In this document: piece after piece, positions 1 to 10,850 of the stretch
Numbering within the stretch: position 1 is the first letter of the stretch
Layout of the letters: each line of letters opens with the position of its first letter
From: Marivivens geojensis
Lineage (GTDB): Bacteria; Pseudomonadota; Alphaproteobacteria; Rhodobacterales; Rhodobacteraceae
DNA length: 64,000 bases
Assembly: GCF_023540835.1 (NCBI RefSeq)
Contig: NZ_JALKCU010000001.1
Location: 248,001 to 312,000, forward strand
Reading direction: 5' to 3'
Translations under genes and position numbers: made by a program
The notes under the pieces: generated by a model
The model's database searches: none
What the model was told of the DNA's origin: nothing
What the model saw: only the letters and a program-made list of their open reading frames with translations

Positions 1-27
1 ACGCCAAATGTTATGAGGACCGCGCAT
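1..27 (-). CDS. ubiB: UbiB family protein, first nine codons only (cut by window start)
   Basis: The ubiE stop codon overlaps an ATG on the same strand (TAATG), and the nine codons left in the window read MRGPHNIWR. From memory this resembles the N-terminus of Rhodobacteraceae UbiB, the atypical kinase/ATPase needed for ubiquinone biosynthesis, and ubiE-ubiB is a common gene order. The overlap implies translational coupling. Only the order and nine residues support the call; everything else lies outside the window. Confidence 0.6.
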
Positions 28-779
28 TAGATTTTCCACCCCGAATGCAGCGCCGCGATGCCCAGCGACAGGTTGCGATACTTCGCGTTTTCAAAGCCCG
101 CCTTTTTCACCATCGACAGGAACGTGTCCTGATCAGGGAACTTTCGGATCGATTCGACGAGGTATTGGTAGCTGTCACGGTCATTCGCGATCAGTTGGCC
201 CATCCGCGGAATGACGTTGAACGAATAAAGGTCGTAGGCCTTTTGCATCATCGGGTTCGGCAACTGGCTGAACTCCAGCACCATCAGACGACCACCTGGA
301 CGAAGAACGCGGTAGGCTTCGTTCAGCGCTTCTTGGGGGCGGGTCACGTTACGGATGCCAAAGCTGATCGTGTAAACGTCGAACGTATTGTCAGGGAACG
401 GCAGCTTCATCGCGTCGCCGACAACCCAGTCGAGGCTATCGGCCATATCGTCGGCCTCGGCCCGCTGACGCCCAGCCACCAGCATCGATTCCGTAAGGTC
501 GAGCACGGTCGAATGCCCGCTGCCTGCGCGTTTCAAGAAACGGAACGAAATGTCACCCGTGCCACCGGCAACGTCCAACAGTTTTTGTCCCGGACGCGGG
601 GCCAGCCAATCCATCATCGCGTCTTTCCAAACACGGTGGATGCCAACGCTCATCACGTCATTCATAATGTCATATTTCGACGCGACCGAAGTAAACACGC
701 CCTGCACGCGGCCTGCTTTTTCGTCTTCCCGCACGGTTTCGAAGCCAAAGTGGGTGGTGTTTTCTGGTGTCTCGGTCAT
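27..779 (-). CDS. ubiE: Ubiquinone/menaquinone biosynthesis C-methyltransferase UbiE
   Basis: This is a 250-residue SAM-dependent methyltransferase that C-methylates the benzoquinol ring during ubiquinone synthesis. The UbiE signature around residues 36-52 ([17 protein letters not shown]) is clear, and the SAM-binding glycine motif [10 protein letters not shown] lies at 67-76. The conserved [13 protein letters not shown] segment is also present. The length is normal for the family. It heads a minus-strand unit that continues directly into ubiB, with overlapping stop and start codons, and it is divergent from mutM across an 84-base gap that should hold both promoters. Alphaproteobacteria of this group use ubiquinone, so the ubiquinone role is favoured. 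Confidence 0.95.
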   Translation of the reverse strand: MTETPENTTHFGFETVREDEKAGRVQGVFTSVASKYDIMNDVMSVGIHRVWKDAMMDWLAPRPGQKLLDVAGGTGDISFRFLKRAGSGHSTVLDLTESMLVAGRQRAEADDMADSLDWVVGDAMKLPFPDNTFDVYTISFGIRNVTRPQEALNEAYRVLRPGGRLMVLEFSQLPNPMMQKAYDLYSFNVIPRMGQLIANDRDSYQYLVESIRKFPDQDTFLSMVKKAGFENAKYRNLSLGIAALHSGWKI

Positions 780-863
780 GGCACTTGCCGTCCTCGTGCT
801 TGCGTCACATCTTTAGGGGCCAATTGGGGCATACACTGGACCCCCGCAGATAGGAAGCACGCC

Positions 864-1715
864 ATGCCCGAATTGCCAGAGGTAGAGACAGTCCGCCGCG
901 GCCTGCAACCCGCGATGGAAGGCGAAATCATCGCGAAAGCCTCGGTCAACCGTCCCGACCTGCGTTGGCCGTTCCCCGAAAATATGGCGGATCGTCTGAC
1001 AGGCAAGCGGATCAACGCTCTGCGCAGGCGGTCCAAATATATCCTCGCTGACCTTGATAGCGGGGAAACGCTGCTGATTCATCTAGGGATGTCGGGCCGC
1101 ATGACCGTGTCTGGCGTTACCATCGGCGAATTCCACCACCCGCACCCCGTGCCCGCCAAACACGATCACGTTGTCTTTGATATGGCGAACGGTGCACGCG
1201 TGACCTTTAACGATGCCCGTCGGTTTGGCGCTATGGATCTTATGGAAACGTATAAAGCCGACGACCACTGGCTGTTGCGAGACATCGGGCCGGAGCCGTT
1301 TTCCAACAGTTTCAACGAACACTACCTGACCGAGCGACTCAGGGGAAAGAATTCGCCCATCAAAACGACCCTCCTCGATCAGGGAATCGTTGCTGGATTG
1401 GGGAATATATACGTCTGCGAGGTTCTTTATCGCGCTGGCATCAACCCAAAGCGCAAAGCAGGTCAAATTTCTGCCGCTCGTATCGCATCACTTGTCCCGA
1501 TTATCCGCGAAGTCCTCTCTGAGGCGATCGAAGCAGGCGGTTCTTCGCTCAAAGATCACCGTCAGGCCGATGGAGAACTAGGTTATTTTCAACATACTTT
1601 CCGCGTCTACGATCAGGAAGGAAACCCTTGTAAAACAGAGGGATGCCCTAACGTCATTCATCGATTCGTGCAGTCGGGACGCTCAACTTTCTATTGTCCG
1701 CAATGCCAAAGATAG
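864..1715 (+). CDS. mutM: Formamidopyrimidine-DNA glycosylase (Fpg/MutM)
   Basis: MutM removes 8-oxoguanine and ring-opened purines from DNA and cleaves the abasic site by beta/delta elimination. The protein is 283 residues. It begins [14 protein letters not shown], where Pro2 (after Met removal) is the catalytic nucleophile and Glu3 the second catalytic residue. The C-terminal zinc finger is visible as two Cys pairs ending CPQCQR. The reading frame is open far upstream, but translation must start at 864 for the catalytic Pro to be N-terminal. It is divergent from ubiE and is followed 63 bases later by an enoyl-CoA hydratase gene. Confidence 0.96.
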   Translation: MPELPEVETVRRGLQPAMEGEIIAKASVNRPDLRWPFPENMADRLTGKRINALRRRSKYILADLDSGETLLIHLGMSGRMTVSGVTIGEFHHPHPVPAKHDHVVFDMANGARVTFNDARRFGAMDLMETYKADDHWLLRDIGPEPFSNSFNEHYLTERLRGKNSPIKTTLLDQGIVAGLGNIYVCEVLYRAGINPKRKAGQISAARIASLVPIIREVLSEAIEAGGSSLKDHRQADGELGYFQHTFRVYDQEGNPCKTEGCPNVIHRFVQSGRSTFYCPQCQR

Positions 1716-1778
1716 CTTGATCGGTGTCACAGCTTTGTTAAGCAGTTGGTCCTGTGAAAATGATAACAGAGGCTGCAC

Positions 1779-2555
1779 ATGGCTTATGAGACCATCATCG
1801 TCGACGTTCAGGGATACGTCGCACTGATAACCCTGAACCGTCCCGAGGCTCTCAATGCGCTGAACTCGAAACTTCTCGGCGAACTGTGCGATGCACTCGA
1901 AGCCGCTGATGAAAACGAGAAGGTGCGCTGCATCGTCATCACCGGTTCTGAAAAGGCATTTGCCGCTGGTGCTGACATCTCCGAAATGTCGGAAAAATCC
2001 TTCGTTGATATGGTTAGCGCAAAGTTTTTCGCGACCGAGAGCGACCGTTTCAACAACACAAAGAAACCGATTATCGCAGCCGTTGCAGGCTACGCGCTGG
2101 GCGGTGGCTGTGAGCTCGCGATGATGTGCGATTTCATCATCGCAGGGGACAACGCCAAATTCGGCCAGCCCGAGATCAATCTCGGTGTGATCGCTGGGAT
2201 CGGCGGTACACAGCGCCTGTCGCGCTATGTCGGCAAATCCAAATCGATGGATATGCACCTGACGGGCCGCTTTATGGATGCCGAAGAAGCAGAGCGTTCG
2301 GGCCTCGTGTCCCGCGTTGTTCCTGCGAAAAAGCTGAAAGAAGAAGCGCTCGCTGCCGCTGGTAAGATCGCAGAGAAATCGCTGATCGCCACCGCTGCTG
2401 CAAAGGACTGCGTGAACAAGGCGTTCGAAACCTCGCTCTCAGAAGGTGTCGCTTACGAACGTTCGGTTTTCTACTCGCTCTTTGCGACCGAAGACCAAAA
2501 AGAAGGCATGGCTGCCTTCCTTGAAAAGCGCGAACCGCAGTTCCGCGACCGCTAA
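1779..2555 (+). CDS. Enoyl-CoA hydratase
   Basis: This is a 258-residue member of the crotonase superfamily. It should hydrate trans-2-enoyl-CoA esters in fatty acid beta-oxidation or a related CoA pathway. The oxyanion-hole segment [11 protein letters not shown] lies near residues 60-71. The two catalytic glutamates sit where the family expects them, in the [11 protein letters not shown] (about 108-118) and [10 protein letters not shown] (about 130-139) segments. Length is typical of single-domain bacterial EchA. A GAGG ribosome-binding site precedes the ATG. The gene stands alone between mutM and rpsT, with an 8-bp GC-rich hairpin just after it. Substrate cannot be told from sequence. Confidence 0.9.
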   Translation: MAYETIIVDVQGYVALITLNRPEALNALNSKLLGELCDALEAADENEKVRCIVITGSEKAFAAGADISEMSEKSFVDMVSAKFFATESDRFNNTKKPIIAAVAGYALGGGCELAMMCDFIIAGDNAKFGQPEINLGVIAGIGGTQRLSRYVGKSKSMDMHLTGRFMDAEEAERSGLVSRVVPAKKLKEEALAAAGKIAEKSLIATAAAKDCVNKAFETSLSEGVAYERSVFYSLFATEDQKEGMAAFLEKREPQFRDR

Positions 2556-2570
2556 AACACTTGCCTTTTG

Positions 2571-2595
2571 GGGCGGCGGGCCTTAAACGCCGCCC
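2571..2595 (+). terminator. GC-rich hairpin downstream of the enoyl-CoA hydratase gene
   Basis: GGGCGGCG (2571-2578) and CGCCGCCC (2588-2595) form a perfect 8-bp stem with a 9-base loop, 15 bases after the stop codon. No T-run follows, so it is not a canonical intrinsic terminator. It may act as a 3'-end stabiliser or pause site. Confidence 0.45.
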
Positions 2596-2704
2596 GATAC
2601 ATGCGTGTGAGGCCCGCTCTGGCCAGAATCAACCGGTTCAGAAACCCGGTCGGGCTCCGTTGCATTAACGATATTCAAATTAGCCCGAGAGAGGGGAACC
2701 GCAC

Positions 2705-2968
2705 ATGGCAAACACGCCGCAGTCCAAAAAACGCGCCCGTCAGAACGTTGTTCGCGCTGACATCAACAAAATGCGCCGTTCGCGCATCCGCACCTTCCTG
2801 CGTAAAGTCGAAGAAGCAATCGCTTCGGGCGACAAAGACGCAGCTGTTGCAGCTCTGAAAGCTGCTCAGCCGGAACTGATGCGTGGCGTCACCAAAGGCA
2901 TCTTCCACAAGAACACCGCATCGCGCAAAATGTCGCGCCTTGCATCGCGTGTTAAGGCGATCGCCTGA
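2705..2968 (+). CDS. rpsT: 30S ribosomal protein S20
   Basis: This is an 87-residue, Lys/Arg/Ala-rich protein with the S20 start [14 protein letters not shown], the RMRRSR-like early basic helix ([18 protein letters not shown]) and a helical C-terminus ending [10 protein letters not shown]20 is a primary binder of the 16S rRNA 5' domain. A strong ribosome-binding site (GAGAGGGGAA) precedes the ATG. The leader of about 149 bases contains a small stem, ACCGG at 2632-2636 with CCGGT at 2646-2650. A strong intrinsic terminator follows. Synteny rpsT-dnaA is common in alphaproteobacteria. Confidence 0.97.
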   Translation: MANTPQSKKRARQNVVRADINKMRRSRIRTFLRKVEEAIASGDKDAAVAALKAAQPELMRGVTKGIFHKNTASRKMSRLASRVKAIA

Positions 2969-2995
2969 TTCCATCCTTTAGGGTAGAAAAACAAA

Positions 2996-3026
2996 AAATA
3001 AGCGCGCCTTTCGGGGCGCGTTTTTT
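2996..3026 (+). terminator. Intrinsic terminator of rpsT
   Basis: CGCGCC (3003-3008) pairs with GGCGCG (3015-3020), followed directly by six T residues (3021-3026) and preceded by an A-rich stretch that could extend the stem. It closes the rpsT transcript and isolates the dnaA upstream region. Confidence 0.85.
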
Positions 3027-3028
3027 GT

Positions 3029-3498
3029 TGCTCGATTACCACCGAACCCCAATTTTATAAGCGCTTTCAAAAAACGAACAGATTCTTTTTGGCCAAAGTC
3101 CGAGTCAAGATCGTTGTTGTGTTGAAGCGGTCCGAGTGAGGTTGCTAGTGTCACTCAGCGATTCACATCGTTCCTGGGGGAGCATGGTGAAAGTGAGGTC
3201 AATGTAGCATCTGGATCTGCTCTGGATGATACCTGATTTGTGCGGTCACCTGGTCAGTACCATTTCGTACGGCCATAATGTTCTGACGTTTTTCACTCTG
3301 GCAGGGTGACGAACGCCCACCCCATATTGGGCTCGTTATGTGCCGCCCGTTAGGCGGTAAAACGGATCCAGACCAGAGATGCAGGTGACCTTGGCTGTCC
3401 GAATTTGGGATCGGGCAAACGATGGTGCTTTGTCTTTTGAGGAGTTGATGTGTCGGGGGAAACCTCTCGCAAGAAACGTATGGGACAGGCATTGGGAT
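3029..3498 (+). promoter_or_regulatory. Long non-coding region upstream of dnaA
   Basis: These 470 bases between the rpsT terminator and the dnaA start hold no convincing gene. I see four GANTC sites (3081-3085, 3102-3106, 3160-3164 and, just inside dnaA, 3522-3526), the CcrM methylation motif in alphaproteobacteria. There is a 5-bp hairpin CCGCC/GGCGG at 3343-3357. A nested inverted repeat is also present: GGTCACCT 3244-3251 with AGGTGACC 3383-3390, and CTGGTC 3250-3255 with GACCAG 3371-3376. I found no close match to the DnaA box TTATCCACA. A dnaA promoter is expected here, but I cannot place it. Confidence 0.5.
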
Positions 3499-4854
3499 AT
3501 GACGACGACTATGTGGGGCACGATTCGCGAAACGTTAAGAAACAGTGTGGGGACTGGAAATTTTGCGAACTGGATCGAGCCGCTTGAACTAGTGAGTGTG
3601 AACGAAGGCGTGGCACGATTTACAGCGCCTACTTCGTTCTTCGGTAACTACGTCACGCAGAACTATGCGGACCAGATTATCTATCATTTGAACCGCAATG
3701 GTGCCCAAGTCGAACGCCTTGCGTTTGATGTGCGCCCTGCCGCCAACAGCGCCCGTCCCGCGCCTGTTGCTGCTGCGCCTGTGCGTCAGTCCCCTGCGAG
3801 CATCGATCCGTCGATTCCCGATGCAACGCTGGACCCGCGTTACACATTCGAAAATTTCGTCGTCGGTAAACCGAACGAGCTCGCCCATGCTGCGGCCCGT
3901 CGCGTTGCCGAAGGTGGCCCCGTCACCTTTAACCCGTTGTTCCTCTATGGTGGGGTCGGTCTGGGTAAAACTCACCTCATGCACGCTGTTGCCCATGAAA
4001 TCCGCCGCCGTTCGCCAGAAAAAAACGTGGTGTATCTCTCGGCTGAGCAATTCATGTATCGCTTCATCTCGGCGCTCAAAGACCGCAAGATGATCGACTT
4101 CAAACAGATGTTCCGTTCGGTCGACGTCCTAATGGTCGATGACGTTCAGTTCATCGCGGGCAAAGACTCGACTCAAGAAGAGTTCTTCCACACGTTCAAC
4201 GCGCTCGTTGAATCCCGCAAACAGATCATCATTTCCGCGGACCGCGCTCCTGGTGAAATCAAAGACCTCGAAGACCGTATCAAATCGCGTCTCCAGTGCG
4301 GCCTCGTCGTGGACCTGCATCCGACCGATTACGAACTCCGCGTTGGTATTCTCCAGACCAAAGCGGAACTTTACGCAGAGCAGTTCCCTGGGCTTCAGAT
4401 CGACAACGGTGTGTTGGAATTCCTCGCGCACAAGATCACGACGAACGTCCGCGTTCTTGAAGGTGCGCTGAACCGTCTCTTTGCGATGGCGTCGCTGGTC
4501 GGCAAACCGATCACCTTGGAGATGACCCAAGACTGCCTTGCCGACCTTCTGAAATCGTCCGAGCGTCGCGTGACCATCGACGAGATTCAGCGCAAGGTCG
4601 CAGAGCACTTTAACATCCGCCTGTCCGATCTCATCGGTCCGAAACGTCTGCGTGCCTATGCTCGTCCGCGTCAGGTTGCGATGTGGCTGGCGAAACAGCT
4701 GACCAACCGTTCCTTGCCGGAAATCGGTCGGAAATTCGGTGGCCGCGACCATACGACCGTGATGCACGGTGTGCGCCGCATCGACGAACTTTCCGCGGCA
4801 GATTCGCAACTTTCCGACGAATTGGAACTGCTTCGCCGCACGCTCGCGTCTTGA
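3499..4854 (+). CDS. dnaA: Chromosomal replication initiator protein DnaA
   Basis: DnaA is the AAA+ ATPase that binds and melts the replication origin. Domain I occupies about residues 1-80 (NFANWIEPL, typical of the family), followed by a short Ala/Pro-rich linker. The AAA+ domain has Walker A GGVGLGKT at 151-158 and a Walker B VLMVDDVQF. The C-terminal helix-turn-helix DnaA signature GRDHTTVMHGVRRI is present. The open frame extends 40 codons upstream, but those residues match nothing expected. The start MTTTMWGTIRETL fits the family N-terminus, giving 451 residues. dnaN follows 108 bases later. A GANTC site lies at codons 8-10. Confidence 0.96.
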   Translation: MTTTMWGTIRETLRNSVGTGNFANWIEPLELVSVNEGVARFTAPTSFFGNYVTQNYADQIIYHLNRNGAQVERLAFDVRPAANSARPAPVAAAPVRQSPASIDPSIPDATLDPRYTFENFVVGKPNELAHAAARRVAEGGPVTFNPLFLYGGVGLGKTHLMHAVAHEIRRRSPEKNVVYLSAEQFMYRFISALKDRKMIDFKQMFRSVDVLMVDDVQFIAGKDSTQEEFFHTFNALVESRKQIIISADRAPGEIKDLEDRIKSRLQCGLVVDLHPTDYELRVGILQTKAELYAEQFPGLQIDNGVLEFLAHKITTNVRVLEGALNRLFAMASLVGKPITLEMTQDCLADLLKSSERRVTIDEIQRKVAEHFNIRLSDLIGPKRLRAYARPRQVAMWLAKQLTNRSLPEIGRKFGGRDHTTVMHGVRRIDELSAADSQLSDELELLRRTLAS

Positions 4855-4962
4855 CGCTGCACGCGCAGTATTAAACAGTGACAAAAAGAGCTTGAGCCGA
4901 GAGGGGAAACGTATAGTTTTCACCTCCCGGCCTTGTCAGGTCCGAGAAGCGGAGCGAGGGAC

Positions 4963-6081
4963 ATGAAATTCAGTATCGAACGCGCGGTTTTGCTCAAGGC
5001 AGTCGCACAAGCCCAATCGGTTGTTGAACGCCGGAACACTATTCCAATTCTGGCCAACGTCTTGATCGAAGCCGAAGGCGACAGCGTTCAGTTCCGTGCC
5101 ACCGACCTTGACATCGAAGTCGTTGATAAAGCATCCGCAATGGTCGAACGCGCTGGCGCCACCACGGTCGCCGCCGTCACCTTGAACGAAATCGTTCGCA
5201 AACTGCCCGACGGCGCGCTGGTCACCCTGACTGAAGACGGCGTCAAAGGCCGACTGACCATCGAAGCGGGTCGCTCGAACTTTAGCCTCGCGACCCTGCC
5301 CAAAGAAGATTTCCCAGTGATGGCGTCTTCGGACTACGCGACGAACTTTGCTGCACCTGCACCAGTTCTGCGCCGTCTGTTCGATAAATCGAAATTCGCG
5401 ATCTCGACCGAAGAGACCCGTTATTACCTGAACGGCGTCTACATGCACGTCGCCACGGGCGAAGACGGCCCCGCGCTACGCTGCGTTGCGACCGACGGTC
5501 ACCGTCTGGCTCGCATCGACGCCGCTCTGCCTGATGGCGCAAGCGATATGCCGGGCGTGATTGTTCCGCGTAAAACCGTTGGCGAGCTGCGCAAGCTGCT
5601 CGACGATGACGATATGCAGATCGCCGTATCGGTTTCGGAAACCAAAGTCCGCTTTGCGACCCCGAACATCACCCTGACCTCCAAGGTCATCGACGGCACC
5701 TTCCCCGACTACACCCGCGTGATCCCGCAGGGGAACACCCGCAGGCTCGAAGTTGACGCGAGCGATTTTGCAAAGGCCGTGGACCGTGTGGCGACCGTAT
5801 CGTCAGAACGCTCCCGCGCTGTGAAACTCTCGCTCGACGAGGACCGTCTGGTTCTCTCCGTCAACGCCCCTGACAGCGGTGCCGCGACCGAAGAACTGGC
5901 TGTTGCCTATGATGACGAACGTCTGGAAATCGGCTTTAACGCCAAATACTTGCTTGAAATCGCGTCCCAAGTTGATCGCGAAAACGCTGTATTCCTGTTC
6001 AACTCGTCTGGCGATCCGACCTTGATGCGCGAAGGTAACGACACCTCTGCCGTCTACGTCGTCATGCCAATGCGCGTCTGA
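4963..6081 (+). CDS. dnaN: DNA polymerase III beta subunit (sliding clamp)
   Basis: This 372-residue protein is the ring-shaped processivity clamp of DNA polymerase III and also a docking platform for repair proteins. Three repeated clamp domains are recognisable. The N-terminus is MKFSIERAVLLKAVAQAQSV, the middle contains RYYLNGVYMH and the TDGHRLA segment, and the C-terminus ends SAVYVVMPMRV, the usual clamp ending. The start at 4963 is preceded by a GGAGCGAGGG ribosome-binding region; the ten upstream in-frame codons are unlikely. It lies between dnaA and recF in the classic initiation cluster. Confidence 0.97.
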   Translation: MKFSIERAVLLKAVAQAQSVVERRNTIPILANVLIEAEGDSVQFRATDLDIEVVDKASAMVERAGATTVAAVTLNEIVRKLPDGALVTLTEDGVKGRLTIEAGRSNFSLATLPKEDFPVMASSDYATNFAAPAPVLRRLFDKSKFAISTEETRYYLNGVYMHVATGEDGPALRCVATDGHRLARIDAALPDGASDMPGVIVPRKTVGELRKLLDDDDMQIAVSVSETKVRFATPNITLTSKVIDGTFPDYTRVIPQGNTRRLEVDASDFAKAVDRVATVSSERSRAVKLSLDEDRLVLSVNAPDSGAATEELAVAYDDERLEIGFNAKYLLEIASQVDRENAVFLFNSSGDPTLMREGNDTSAVYVVMPMRV

Positions 6082-6127
6082 CCTTGGTCAGCAGCCACCG
6101 ACAGACTGGAATGAGGGAGGGCCGCAC

Positions 6128-7237
6128 ATGAGCGGCCTTTCTGTTGATGTGCTCAAGCTTTCCCATTTTCGGTCGCACAAACGCGCCGTGGCCGAATTTG
6201 ATGGCCGCCCCGTTGCGATCTACGGGCCGAACGGCGCGGGCAAGACCAACATTCTTGAGGCCGTCTCGCTCCTCTCCCCCGGTCGCGGCCTCCGTCGCGC
6301 CGCAGCCGAGGATATGATCCGCAAGCAAGAGGCACTCGGCTGGAAAATCAGCGCAGAAATCACCTCACTCCACCAATTTCACGAGGTCGAGACGTGGATG
6401 GAGCCTGACAAGGGCCGCCAACTTCGCATCGATGGAAAGGCAGCGCCACAAGTTGCGCTGGGCCGTATCGCCCGTGTCCTCTGGCTCGTGCCCTCCATGG
6501 ATCGCCTCTGGATCGAAGGGGCTGATGGGCGCCGTCGGTTCCTCGACCGTATGACGATGAGCTTTGAACCCTCTCACGCTGAGGCCGTTTTGACCTATGA
6601 AAAGGCCATGCGCGAACGCAATCGCCTGCTCAAAGACATGGTACGCGACGCACATTGGTACGCCGCTCTAGAGACGCAAATGGCCCAAGCAGGCATCGCG
6701 ATCACTGCGAACCGCAACCGCGCCATTGCAGAGCTTCAGGATGCCCAAGACGCCGCCGAAACCGCCTTTCCCATCGCGGATTTGGCGCTGACACACGCAG
6801 AGGATTTGGCCGAGGACGAAACCGCCTTGCGCGATCAATTCGCGGCTAACCGTCAGCGCGATATGTCCGCAGGCCGCACCCTGATCGGCCCGCATCGCAG
6901 CGATTTGGACGCCACATTCCGCGCCAAAGGCGTCCCCGCCTCTGATTGCTCGACTGGTGAACAAAAGGCGCTGTTGATTTCGCTGATCCTCGCCAATGGT
7001 CGCGCCTTGGCTCGTGATTTCGGTGCCCCGCCGATCCTTTTGCTGGACGAAGTTGCAGCTCATCTTGACGCAGGCCGCCGCGCCGCGCTCTATGATGAAA
7101 TATGCGCGTTGGGGGCACAGGCGTTCATGACTGGCACAGGTCCGGAATTGTTTGAAGAATTGCAAACGCGCGCGCAATATATTGAAATTACAGAAGATAA
7201 TGGCACGTCCATTACCACCCAAAAGGATCTTCCATGA
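6128..7237 (+). CDS. recF: DNA replication and repair protein RecF
   Basis: RecF is an SMC-like ATPase that loads RecA at gapped DNA with RecO and RecR. The 369-residue protein has Walker A GPNGAGKT at 33-40, the ABC-type signature region STGEQKALL, and Walker B ILLLDEVAAHLD. The length is standard. The gene follows dnaN by 46 bases with ribosome-binding site GGGAGGG. Its 3' end overlaps the next gene by four bases (ATGA), so recF, the VOC gene and the LysE gene appear translationally coupled. Confidence 0.96.
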   Translation: MSGLSVDVLKLSHFRSHKRAVAEFDGRPVAIYGPNGAGKTNILEAVSLLSPGRGLRRAAAEDMIRKQEALGWKISAEITSLHQFHEVETWMEPDKGRQLRIDGKAAPQVALGRIARVLWLVPSMDRLWIEGADGRRRFLDRMTMSFEPSHAEAVLTYEKAMRERNRLLKDMVRDAHWYAALETQMAQAGIAITANRNRAIAELQDAQDAAETAFPIADLALTHAEDLAEDETALRDQFAANRQRDMSAGRTLIGPHRSDLDATFRAKGVPASDCSTGEQKALLISLILANGRALARDFGAPPILLLDEVAAHLDAGRRAALYDEICALGAQAFMTGTGPELFEELQTRAQYIEITEDNGTSITTQKDLP

Positions 7238-7665
7238 CACCTCAGCGCGTCACCTTGATCACCCTTGGGGTGGCAGACCTCGAACAATCCAAAGCCTTCT
7301 ACGCGGCCCTCGGCTGGTCACCGGCCGAAGAGCAACCTGGAGTGGCGTTCTACCAGCTTCACGGTCAACTCTTGGGGCTGTTCCCGCTCGACGAACTGGC
7401 GAAAGACCAAGGTCGGCCAGACGCGCCGCTTGGAATGGGGGCGGTCACATTGGCCCAAAATTTTAACACCGTCGAAGATGTCGATGCCGCCTTTGAACTC
7501 GCCCTTTCCGCAGGCGCGACCTGCCTGAAACGGCCCGAGAAAGTGTTCTGGGGCGGCTACTCTGGCTACTACGCAGACCTCGATGGCCACGTTTGGGAAC
7601 TCGCCCACAACCCATTTTGGCCGCTCTCCGATGATGGCAGCTTAACTTTACCGAGGTCCCAATGA
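7234..7665 (+). CDS. VOC-superfamily (glyoxalase/bleomycin-resistance fold) protein
   Basis: This 143-residue protein has the vicinal-oxygen-chelate fold. It begins with the beta-strand/helix pattern RVTLITLGVADLEQSKAFYAALGW and ends YYADLDGHVWELAHNP, where the C-terminal HVWELA Glu is a typical metal-ligand position in the fold. The substrate cannot be named; such proteins include glyoxalases, dioxygenases and antibiotic-binding proteins. It overlaps recF by four bases and the LysE-family gene by four bases, so the three are probably made from one mRNA. Its presence between recF and gyrB is not part of the ancestral cluster. Confidence 0.8.
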   Translation: MTPQRVTLITLGVADLEQSKAFYAALGWSPAEEQPGVAFYQLHGQLLGLFPLDELAKDQGRPDAPLGMGAVTLAQNFNTVEDVDAAFELALSAGATCLKRPEKVFWGGYSGYYADLDGHVWELAHNPFWPLSDDGSLTLPRSQ

Positions 7666-8282
7666 CCCTGACGTTTCAACAGCTTGCGCTTTACGCAGGT
7701 GCTCTTTTCATTCTGTTCATGACCCCCGGTCCTGTCTGGGTCGCGCTCATGGCGCGTGCCATGTCGGGCGGTTTCCGTGCCGCATGGCCGCTCGCCCTCG
7801 GTGTGGTGGTCGGCGATGTCATGTGGTCCGTCCTCGCCATTCTCGGCGTGTCATGGATCGTGAGCCAATATGCAGGCTTCTTGGACCTTATGCGCTATGT
7901 GGCGTCAGTAACGTTCCTGTTCATGGGCTACATGGTCATCCGTAGCGCCGACAAAACGATCGCCTCTGACAGCCGCCTCACCCGTCCGGGCATCATCGCA
8001 GGTTTTGTTGCGGGCCTTGCCGTGATCATCGGTAACCCCAAGGCGATCTTGTTCTACATGGGCATGCTGCCGGGTTTCTTTGACCTGTCCCAACTCACGG
8101 TCGCAGACATTGTCGCTATCGGTGCGCTCTCGGCCATCGTGCCACTGATCGGCAACCTCATTATGGGCGCGTTTATCGGCAAGGTGCGGGCGCTTCTGAC
8201 CTCACCACGCGCGCTCAAACGGATGAACCTGACGGCAGGGTGGCTACTGGTAGCTGTCGGGGTTGTTATACCCTTTTTATAA
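7662..8282 (+). CDS. LysE/RhtB-family amino acid exporter
   Basis: This 206-residue membrane protein has about six hydrophobic segments. It carries the LysE-family start motif, with the conserved LFMTPGPVWVALMARAMSGG near residues 18-37 and LGVVVGDVMW in the second helix. A further conserved stretch is GLAVIIGNPKAILFYMGMLP. Family members export amino acids or related small molecules by proton antiport. It is translationally coupled (ATGA) to the VOC gene. Whether the pair handles one metabolite is unknown. gyrB follows after 81 bases behind its own promoter. Confidence 0.85.
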   Translation: MTLTFQQLALYAGALFILFMTPGPVWVALMARAMSGGFRAAWPLALGVVVGDVMWSVLAILGVSWIVSQYAGFLDLMRYVASVTFLFMGYMVIRSADKTIASDSRLTRPGIIAGFVAGLAVIIGNPKAILFYMGMLPGFFDLSQLTVADIVAIGALSAIVPLIGNLIMGAFIGKVRALLTSPRALKRMNLTAGWLLVAVGVVIPFL

Positions 8283-8305
8283 ACACAAAATATGGTGCGA
8301 ATTGC

Positions 8306-8334
8306 GTGACATTCCCCCGCCAATTATCTATATT
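8306..8334 (+). promoter_or_regulatory. Probable housekeeping promoter of gyrB
   Basis: GTGACA (8306-8311) and TATATT (8329-8334) are separated by 17 bases and resemble -35 and -10 elements of a vegetative promoter. The predicted start would give a short leader before the gyrB ATG at 8364. It separates gyrB expression from the recF-VOC-LysE unit. Confidence 0.55.
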
Positions 8335-8345
8335 TTGGCAACTGA

Positions 8346-10799
<2,454 letters not shown>

Positions 10800-10806
10800 T
10801 CAATCT

Positions 10807-10833
10807 GACCCGCCCCAAATGGGCGGGTCTTTT
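10807..10833 (+). terminator. Intrinsic terminator of gyrB
   Basis: GACCCGCCC (10807-10815) and GGGCGGGTC (10821-10829) form a perfect 9-bp stem with a five-base loop, followed by TTTT. It lies seven bases after the gyrB stop. Confidence 0.9.
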
Positions 10834-10850
10834 GCTTTCGGCCCGACGAC

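Noticed and set aside
1718-1744. RpoE-type promoter (TGATCG ... TAAGCA) before the enoyl-CoA hydratase gene
   Set aside because: The spacer is 15 bases rather than about 18 and one -35 base differs, so it is likely chance.
3150-3170. DnaA box near a CGATTCACA stretch
   Set aside because: Only six of nine bases match TTATCCACA, and no cluster of similar sites exists.
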